A stretch of 64,000 nt of DNA from GAS188 sp963713805. GTDB taxonomy: Bacteria > Pseudomonadota > Alphaproteobacteria > Rhizobiales > Beijerinckiaceae. The notes under the pieces were generated by a model that saw only the letters and a program-made list of their open reading frames with translations, ran no database searches and was not told the DNA's origin. The translations under genes were made by a program, and so were the position numbers. The number at the start of each line of letters is the position of its first letter. Position 1 is the stretch's first letter. This document shows, one piece after another, positions 57,991 to 64,000 of the stretch. Location of the stretch: NCBI GenBank assembly GCA_963713805.1, contig CAVQNF010000030.1, positions 1 to 64,000 of the forward strand, given 5' to 3'.

Positions 57991-59220
57991 TGCGGCCTGT
58001 GCAGTTTGGCGGGCTGACGCGATACCGTCCGACGACCGCGCTTGAAGGCATACAGAACCGGCGCCAGCTCCGCCACCGCCATGGCCGGTTCGGTCGCGTC
58101 CAGCACGATCAGATCGGCGGATTTACCGACAGCGACGCCATAGTCCTTGAGGCGCATGAGATGCGCCGGCCGTCGCGTGACCATGTCGAAGCACGCCTTC
58201 ATGTCCGACTGCTTACCGACCTGGCAGATGTTGGCATAAAGATTGGCCATGCGAAGCGGTGAACAGTCGCCGAATGGCGTAAACGGATTGAGGATGTTGT
58301 TGCTCGACAATGTGCAATTGACGCCATGATGCAGCAGCTTGTGAGCGGGCACGACGCCGCGCGGCACATTGTGATCATGCCCATGGTTGCGTCCCATCAG
58401 AAACAGGTCGGTGGACGGCAGAACCGTGAGCGCCACCCCGGAATCCGCCAGCCGCTTGGCCATGGCCTCGAAGGCGGGCATGGAAAGGCTGGCTGCCTTG
58501 GTGACATGGCCGATCGCGACGCGGCCACCGTATTTGTGCTCGTCGGTACGGCGGCAGACATGCTCAAGGTCCATATTCTCGGCGGTGGGACCGAAATCGA
58601 GATGCATGTCGATGTCGATATCGAATTCGCGCGCCATCTCGAACACGCGATCGATCTGCCCGGGCGGATTGCTGTCGGTGTAAGGCGCGCCGCCGACCAC
58701 ACGGCAACCGCGCTTGAGCGCCTCCATCATCAGTTCGTCGGTGCCGGGATTGTTGAGCAATCCCTCCTGCGGAAACACGCAGATATCGAGGTCGATGGCC
58801 CAGGCATATTCCTTGATCAACGGCATCACGCCTTCAAGGCTGCGCAGTCCGACGCCGGGGTCCACTTCCAGGTGGGTGCGCATAACGGTCGTCCCCTGAA
58901 GGATGGCCTTCTCCAGCGTGCGCTTCGCACGCGCATGCACATCCTCCGGCGTGAAGGCCAGCTTGGCCTTGGCGCCCTCTCCGATCGCCTCCTCCAGATC
59001 GCCCCGATCCGTACTTGCAGCGGTCGAGAATGCAGGACTTGTCCAGATGGATGTGGGTCTCGATGAATCCGGGAGAAACCAGCCGCCCGCCGAGGTCGAT
59101 GGTCTCGCCTTCGGTCGAGAGCGCGGGAGATAGCGTGACAATCTTGCCCTGGTCGATACCGATGTCGGTGAGGTTGTCCTCCGTTCCGACGAGGCGCGCA
59201 TTTTTGAGAATGAGATCCAC
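57987..59220 (-). CDS. cytosine-deaminase/AtzC-like amidohydrolase, one frameshift
   Basis: About 411 residues. Metal motif GFIETHIHLDKSCILD, TVMRTHLEVDPGVGL, DMHLDFGPTAENMDL, and LPSTDLFLMGRNHGHDH with a long ligand-loop His pair. SSNNILNPFTPFGDCSP is the conserved site of this group. Starts MDLILKNARLVGTED at 59220. The frame shifts near 59005 between LDRCKYG and GDLEEAIGEGAKAKL. The group includes CodA and N-isopropylammelide amidohydrolase. Confidence 0.86.
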
Positions 59221-59222
59221 GG

Positions 59223-59581
59223 GGCCTCTGATTTTATTGATGGCTTGCGCGAGGGGTTGATCAAGTGGTCCGCGAGTGACCGCCGCGACAGACCGGGGGC
59301 CAAACCAGATGCTGCCTCATCCTGGCCGGCGCGCCCGAACATCCGACTGCGGCTGGATGCTCCCGCTGAAGAACGGGATTCCCCGCGACCGGGCGGTTGA
59401 GGCCCCTCAAGGCAAATGACTCCTGCTTATCGAAGCTCGCGGATGATCAGAAAATTTTTCGCAAGTGTCAATTGAATATCCTGAGAAGAAAAACGCTTCT
59501 GCTGCGAGCTGCGCTACGATCGCCGGGCGTCGCCCCTGCCCGCGTGGTTGAAGTTCGGAGGTGACGCGCAAGCGCTGATGG
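59223..59581. other. intergenic upstream of the hydrolase operon
   Basis: About 360 bases between the regulator stop and the cytosine-deaminase-like start. No gene seen. An AT-rich patch at about 59440-59510 is the best place for the hydrolase promoter on the minus strand, but no clear boxes or second copy of the 60384-60412 repeat were found. Confidence 0.4.
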
Positions 59582-60272
59582 CTAACGCCGCGGATAGATA
59601 ATGATCGACAGATATTCCATCGGCGCCTTGATCAGCTCTTCCGGACCGTGGCGCGCCGCCGCGTCGAAGAACAGCGCATCGCCGGGCTCAAGCAGATAGG
59701 TGCGGTCGGCGTGACGATAACGAACTTTTCCCGACAGCATGTAGATGAACTCCACGCCCGACATGCCGGAAATTGGTATAGGGAAGCGCGTCCTTTTTGA
59801 GCGTGATGAGAAAGGGCTCGACGCCGATGTCGCCGGCAAGGGAATGGCCGAGCAGATCATAGAGATGGCCGGCTTTGGTGCCCCGCCGTTCGATGCGAAC
59901 GCCCTGCCCCGCTTTTACGAATGAGCAATCGCGCCGCTCATCGGATTCAGCAAACAGGCTGCTGATCGAAACATTGAGTGCTTTCGCCAGGGCAGTGATC
60001 GTCGACAGCGACGGCGAAATGGACCCATTCTCGATTTTCGACAGCATGCCGGCCGAAATGCCCGCCGCCGCGCCCAACTCGGCGACCGTCAGATCAAGGC
60101 CTTTGCGCAGCCGCCGTACCTCGGTGCCGATCTCTTCCTCGACGCTTCGCGCGCGCAAATCGGCAGGCGCCAGCGAACCGGTCAACAAATCCTGCGCCTC
60201 GCGTTTCGTCCTGCGACGCGGGTTTGCCGGTTTCGACTCTCGACGCCCTTTCTTCGCCGTTCGGCTAACCAT
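59582..60272 (-). CDS. XRE-family regulator with cupin sensor domain, one frameshift
   Basis: About 230 residues. A basic N-terminal extension (to about 45) is followed by an HTH (LTVAELGAAAGISAGMLSKI, then ENGSISPSLSTITALAKALN). The C-terminal cupin includes VEFIYMLSGKVRYRHADRTY and LLEPGDALFFDAAARHGPEE. The frame shifts near 59785 (DALP to IPISGMSG). Such XRE-cupin proteins (PuuR-like) usually sense a small ligand and control adjacent catabolic genes. It sits between the synthetase and hydrolase genes on the same strand. Confidence 0.86.
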
Positions 60273-60383
60273 ACCTCGCCCTTTTAGGTCCGCGCCGGTT
60301 TCAGGTTTTGCATCTTTATCGCCCTTTCGGCCGGCCCGAAACGGGCTTCGACGCACAAGAATATCGCACTTGGACCTTTGTGA

Positions 60384-60412
60384 GTGCAAATCGCCGGATG
60401 ATGAGTTTGCAC
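60384..60412. promoter_or_regulatory. candidate operator: inverted repeat GTGCAAA-N15-TTTGCAC
   Basis: A perfect 7-base inverted repeat with a 15-base spacer lies about 110 bases upstream of the XRE-cupin start, within the 288-base gap after the synthetase gene. Size and place fit a dimeric HTH operator, for instance for autoregulation. No second copy was noticed in the window. Confidence 0.4.
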
Positions 60413-60560
60413 CATCCTTGCCGTCGCCTGCGCGCGGGTGGATGGCAGCTGGACCCGTTCAACCGGCAGCCCACCGCAACAGGCTCGGCGATCGGGCTCG
60501 TGGAGAAAAAGCGGCAAGAAAATCCGGCGTCCGCCGCAATGGGAGGCGTGTCGCGCCCCT

Positions 60561-61859
60561 TCAGCAATCCAGTGTCGTCTGACGCTCCCAATCGGTGAGA
60601 TGCCTGGCGAAGCTATTCCATTCCTCGTGTTTCAATTTCAAATAGGAAGGAACCATGTTGCCGAGAGCGTTCTTCATGACCTCGGATGCCTCGAGCGCAC
60701 GCAGCGCGTCCAGAAGATTGAGAGGGAGTTTCTTCTTGACCTCGACCGTATGGCCATCCGTGTACATGTTGATGTCGAGCCGCTTGCCCGGATCTCGCTT
60801 GTTCGAGATGCCGTCGAGTCCGGCGGCCAGGACCGCGGCCGGCATCAGGTAAGGATTCGCGGCGCCATCGGCCAAACGAAGCTCGAGACGATCTCCCTCG
60901 GGCACGCGGATCATGTGGGTGCGGTTGTTTCCAGTCCAGGTGACGGAATTCGGTGACCACGTCGCACCCGATACGGTTCGAGGCGCATTGATCCTTTTGT
61001 AACTGTTGACAGTGGGATTGAGTATCGCGGCGATCGCGTCGGCCGAATGCATCAAGCCTCCGATGAAGGCCAACCCGGTGGAGGAAAGACCCTGCTCGCT
61101 TGCGGGGTCCGCGAATGCATTTTTATCTCCCTTCCACAGCGAGACGTGCATGTGGCAGCCGTTCCCGGTCAGATTGGCGAATGGCTTGGGCATGAAGGTC
61201 GCGCGCAAGCCGTGCTTTTCGGCGATCGTTTTCGTCATATACTTGAAGAACGAGTGGCGATCCGCGGTTACCAGCGCGCTTGCGTAATGCCAATTCATCT
61301 CGAACTGGCCGTTGGCATCTTCGTGATCGTTCTGGTAAGGGCGCCAACCGAGTTCAGCCATCGCGTCGCATATCTCGGTGATGACATCGTAACGGCGCAT
61401 CAGCGCCTGCTGGTCATAACACGGCTTCACCTGGGTATCGGCGCGATCGGCGACCGACGTGCCGTCCGCCGAGATGAGGAAAAACTCGCACTCGACGCCG
61501 GTTTTCATTTCCAGGCCATCCGCCTCGGCTTTTTTCAACTGCGCCTTCAGCAGATTGCGGGGCGCTTGTTCAACGGGCTTGCCGTTCATGAAGAGGTCCG
61601 CCGCGAGCCAGCCCACTTCCCGTTTCCAGGGGAGTTGGATCAGGCTTTCCGGATCGGGAACGGCGAAGAGATCGGGATCCGCCGGCGTCATATCCAGCCA
61701 TGTCGCAAAGCCTGCGAAGCCAGCGCCGTTTTTCGACATCTCTCCGATCGCCGACGCCGGAACCAGTTTCGCACGCTGACTGCCGAACAGGTCCGTGTAC
61801 GAGATCAGGAAATATTTTATGGCGTGTTCTTTAGCAGTCTCGACGAGATCGTTTGCCAT
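60561..61859 (-). CDS. type III glutamine synthetase-like: gamma-glutamylmethylamide synthetase (GmaS) or GlnT
   Basis: 432 residues, intact, ATP-dependent ligase joining an amine or ammonia to glutamate. Blocks: YFLISYTDLFGSQRAKLVP, GVECEFFLISADG, FEMNWHYASAL, RATFMPKPFANLTGNGCHMH, and RINAPRTVSGATWSPNSVTW. The same family contains GmaS of the N-methylglutamate pathway and rhizobial GlnT; sequence alone does not separate them here. The neighbouring GXGXG, FMN and amidotransferase genes occur with both. The window's hydrolases would supply ammonia or alkylamine. Confidence 0.9.
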   Translation of the reverse strand: MANDLVETAKEHAIKYFLISYTDLFGSQRAKLVPASAIGEMSKNGAGFAGFATWLDMTPADPDLFAVPDPESLIQLPWKREVGWLAADLFMNGKPVEQAPRNLLKAQLKKAEADGLEMKTGVECEFFLISADGTSVADRADTQVKPCYDQQALMRRYDVITEICDAMAELGWRPYQNDHEDANGQFEMNWHYASALVTADRHSFFKYMTKTIAEKHGLRATFMPKPFANLTGNGCHMHVSLWKGDKNAFADPASEQGLSSTGLAFIGGLMHSADAIAAILNPTVNSYKRINAPRTVSGATWSPNSVTWTGNNRTHMIRVPEGDRLELRLADGAANPYLMPAAVLAAGLDGISNKRDPGKRLDINMYTDGHTVEVKKKLPLNLLDALRALEASEVMKNALGNMVPSYLKLKHEEWNSFARHLTDWERQTTLDC

Positions 61860-61934
61860 GTGCGTACCGCCCAGATGAAACCAGTTACCGTGCCACTTCT
61901 TCGATCATGACGATGGAGCCTGCATTCCATTCGA

Positions 61935-63269
61935 CTAGAATGACGCCCCCGCGCCCCCCGGAATCCAATCCGTGCCAGCGAGCGGTACGCGCGCCATCGC
62001 GGCCGCCTCGATCGTCAGCGCGACCAGATCCTCCGGCTCCAGATTGTGGACGTGGCTCTTGCCGCAGGCGCGGGCGATCGTCTGCGCCTCCAGTGTCAAC
62101 ACCGACAGGTAGTTTGCGAGACGGCGGCCCGCCTTGACCGGATCCAGGCGGGAGACCAGGTCCGGATCCTGCGTGGTGATGCCCGCGGGATCCAGGCCAT
62201 CCTGCCAGTCGTCATACGCGCCCGCCGTCGTGCCGAGCTTTCGATATTCGTCTTCCAGGGCGGGGTCGTTGTCTCCAAGCGCGATAAGGGCCGCGGTGCC
62301 GATGGAGACTGCGTCGGCGCCAAGTGCCAGCGCCTTTGCGACGTCCGCCCCGGTGCGGATGCCACCCGACACAATCAGCTGAACTTTGCGATGCAGACCA
62401 AGCTCCTGAAGCGCCTGCACGGCTTGCGGTATGCATGCAAGCGTCGGGATGCCGACGTTCTCGATGAACACTTCCTGCGTGGCGGCGGTGCCGCCTTGCA
62501 TGCCGTCGACGACGACGACGTCGGCGCCGGCCTTTGCGGCAAGCGCCGTGTCGTAATAAGGCCGCGACCCTCCGACCTTCACATAGATGGGCTTTTCCCA
62601 GTCCGTTATCTCGCGAAGCTCGCCAATCTTGATCTCCAGATCGTCGGGGCCGGTCCAGTCGGGATGCCGGCAAGCCGAGCGCTGATCGATGCCTTCAGGC
62701 AAGCAGCGCATCGCCGCCACGCGCGCGCTGATCTTCTGACCCAGCAACATTCCCCCGCCACCCGGCTTCGCTCCTTGCCCCACGACCACCTCGATCGCGT
62801 CGGCCTTGCGCAGGTCGTCCGGATTCATGCCATAGCGTGAGGGAAGGTACTGATAGACGAGGATCTTGGAGTGGCTGCGTTCCTCCACCGTCATGCCGCC
62901 GTCGCCCGTTGTCGTCGACGTGCCGACAGCACTCGCTCCGCGACCCAATGCCTCCTTCGCAGGGCCGGACAACGCTCCAAAACTCATTCCGGCTATCGTC
63001 ACCGGCGTCTTGATCGTGATCGGCTTGCTTGCGAATCGGCTTCCCAAGACAACGTCCGTGCCGCACTTCTCGCGATATCCCTCGAGCGGGTACCTCGACA
63101 CTGACGCTCCGAGGAACAGCAGATCGTCGAAATGCGGCAGAGCACGTTTTGCCCCGCCGCCGCGGATGTCATAGATGCCGGTCGCCGCCGCACGTTGTAT
63201 TTGCGCAATCGCATGCGGGTCGAAGGTGGCGGAAAATCGCGGAGGAGTTCGCGGAGCACTCTCGCTCAT
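61935..63269 (-). CDS. FMN-binding glutamate-synthase-like protein (MgsC/GlxD type)
   Basis: 444 residues from the ATG at 63267-63269 (CGGAGA upstream). Matches the central plus FMN domain of glutamate synthase: GMSFGALSGPAKEALGRGA, PGGGGMLLGQKIS, VKVGGSRPYYDTALAAKAG, MQGGTAATQEVFIENVG, and SGGIRTGADVAKALALGADA. Where GltB has the 3Fe-4S cysteines before PxGIxTQDP, this protein reads AGAYDDWQDGLDPAGITTQD with none. It is 11 bases after the GXGXG gene. The frame is intact. Confidence 0.9.
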   Translation of the reverse strand: MSESAPRTPPRFSATFDPHAIAQIQRAAATGIYDIRGGGAKRALPHFDDLLFLGASVSRYPLEGYREKCGTDVVLGSRFASKPITIKTPVTIAGMSFGALSGPAKEALGRGASAVGTSTTTGDGGMTVEERSHSKILVYQYLPSRYGMNPDDLRKADAIEVVVGQGAKPGGGGMLLGQKISARVAAMRCLPEGIDQRSACRHPDWTGPDDLEIKIGELREITDWEKPIYVKVGGSRPYYDTALAAKAGADVVVVDGMQGGTAATQEVFIENVGIPTLACIPQAVQALQELGLHRKVQLIVSGGIRTGADVAKALALGADAVSIGTAALIALGDNDPALEDEYRKLGTTAGAYDDWQDGLDPAGITTQDPDLVSRLDPVKAGRRLANYLSVLTLEAQTIARACGKSHVHNLEPEDLVALTIEAAAMARVPLAGTDWIPGGAGASF

Positions 63270-63280
63270 TTTTTCTCCGA

Positions 63281-63958
63281 TCAATAGGCGTTGTCGGTGT
63301 GGAAATGGTAGAGTCGGCGCGCCGATCCAAACAGTCGAAACGACTCGGCGGGAACGTCCACGCCCGCGCGATCCAGCAGAGCCGAAAGGATGGCACGCTC
63401 TTCGCTGCCGAGCGGCTTCTCCTCGCAATCCGCGCCGAGGCTCTTGACCTCGCCTCGCACGAAGAGCCTCGCTTCGTAGATCGAGTCTCCAAGCGCTTCG
63501 CCGGCGTCGCCGAGAACGACAAGATTGCCGGTCTGGGCCATGAAAGCACTCATCGGACCGATCGAACCCTTCACCACGATATCGATGCCCTTCATCGATA
63601 TCCCGCATCGGGCCGACGCATTGCCTTCGATGATCAGGAGTTCGCCGCGACCGGTGGCGCCCGCAGCCTGGCTTGCATCGCCGGCGAGCCGAACGACACC
63701 GGACATCATGTTTTCAGCGAGCCCTACCCCGGCGTTTCCACTGATGGTGATTTCAGCGTCCTTGTTCATGCCGGCGCAATAGTAGCCGACATGTCCTTCG
63801 ATGCTGACCTCGATCGGCGCATCGATACCGACCGCGATCGAATGCTGGCCTGCCGGATTCTGGACCGTCCAATGGGTTTCGTTGGTGTTTCGCGGCAGTC
63901 CGTGAAGCGCCCTGTTGAGATCACGGACCGCAGATACGGCGAGATCCACGAAGGGCAT
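63281..63958 (-). CDS. GXGXG-domain glutamate-synthase-like subunit (MgsB/GlxC type)
   Basis: 225 residues, right-handed beta-helix like the C-terminal domain of GltB. Repeats such as EVSIEGHVGYYCAGMNKDAE, EITISGNAGVGLAENMMSG and ELLIIEGNASARCGISMKG follow one another. The ATG at 63956-63958 shares bases with the preceding stop (TGATG) and is preferred over an in-frame ATG 15 bases upstream. Structural subunit, no catalytic site. Confidence 0.88.
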   Translation of the reverse strand: MPFVDLAVSAVRDLNRALHGLPRNTNETHWTVQNPAGQHSIAVGIDAPIEVSIEGHVGYYCAGMNKDAEITISGNAGVGLAENMMSGVVRLAGDASQAAGATGRGELLIIEGNASARCGISMKGIDIVVKGSIGPMSAFMAQTGNLVVLGDAGEALGDSIYEARLFVRGEVKSLGADCEEKPLGSEERAILSALLDRAGVDVPAESFRLFGSARRLYHFHTDNAY

Positions 63959-64000
63959 CAGCGATGCTCCCATGCGTAGACCTTGGCGGGTTCGGGCTCG
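63958..64000 (-). CDS. C-terminal end of a probable class II glutamine amidotransferase (MgsA/GlxB type)
   Basis: Only the last 13 codons are in the window (EPEPAKVYAWEHR, then TGA). The frame is coupled to the GXGXG gene by TGATG. Gene order in mgs and glx operons places a glutamine amidotransferase just upstream of the GXGXG gene, so this is inferred from context; the few residues alone cannot prove it. Confidence 0.5.
   Translation of the reverse strand, partial: EPEPAKVYAWEHR

Noticed and set aside
1..64000. CRISPR arrays, tRNA or rRNA genes, insertion sequences, prophage
   Set aside because: No regularly spaced repeats, no cloverleaf-like sequence, no transposase or integrase motif noticed on reading; a tRNAscan or IS search could still find something missed.

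Overview
The window is GC-rich, densely coded bacterial DNA. Gene content points to an alphaproteobacterium, most likely Hyphomicrobiales near Bradyrhizobiaceae or a methylotroph-related lineage. The pointers are an N-type F1Fo ATPase operon, a DUF930 protein, small YRxxA-type helical proteins, a cNMP-binding/TrxR-like oxidoreductase paired with a UBP zinc finger, a type III glutamine synthetase linked to split glutamate-synthase subunits, and many ABC uptake operons for small polar compounds. I saw no tRNA, rRNA, CRISPR array, prophage or insertion sequence.

Layout. 1-11.5 kb (minus strand) is an energy block: a decayed glucan phosphorylase and a HAD remnant, then acetate kinase, phosphoketolase and a zinc alcohol dehydrogenase, running into an atpD-C-Q-R-B-E-F-A operon whose c subunit carries the Na+-type ligand set. 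11.8-16.2 kb (plus) is a redox block: a type II NADH dehydrogenase fused to a DoxX-like membrane region, a cytochrome b, a molybdopterin oxidoreductase and a PRC-barrel protein. 16.5-22.8 kb (plus) is a sugar-type ABC importer with a TIM-barrel hydrolase and a Gfo/Idh/MocA dehydrogenase, facing a divergent alanine-racemase-fold gene. 24.8-32 kb holds a cupin, a polar amino-acid ABC importer, two divergent enolase-superfamily enzymes and an agmatinase-family ureohydrolase. 32-38.8 kb has small hypothetical genes, VOC and OsmC proteins, the cNMP/TrxR-like plus UBP finger pair, and remnants of a thioredoxin/NhaA antiporter locus. 38.9-47.6 kb has gnd, a lytic transglycosylase, a UvrD-like helicase, a yefM-yoeB pair, an EamA remnant, and a 3-hydroxyacyl-CoA-dehydrogenase-like/FAD oxidase pair. 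47.9-49.9 kb has a DUF930 protein and a glutathione transferase.

50-64 kb (minus) is the most coherent accessory block. It runs from a glutamine amidotransferase (only its C-terminus visible), a GXGXG protein, an FMN glutamate-synthase-like protein and a GmaS/GlnT-type synthetase, past an XRE-cupin regulator, to three hydrolases (cytosine-deaminase-like, amidase, AtzB/TrzA-type amidohydrolase), a branched-chain-type ABC importer with a fused LivM-LivG protein, and a nucleoside deaminase. I read it as uptake and stepwise hydrolysis of a nitrogen-rich, perhaps N-alkylated, heterocycle, with the freed ammonia or amine captured on glutamate. The substrate is unknown.

Quality warning. About 19 genes are split by single-base indels or, once, by an in-frame stop, while their motifs continue in another frame. 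Density is uneven: about nine in phosphoketolase, none in gnd, livH/livMG/livF or the glutamine synthetase gene. Many look like draft-sequence errors. Four or five others (glgP, HAD, thioredoxin/NhaA, EamA) are real-looking truncations located where gene clusters change direction.
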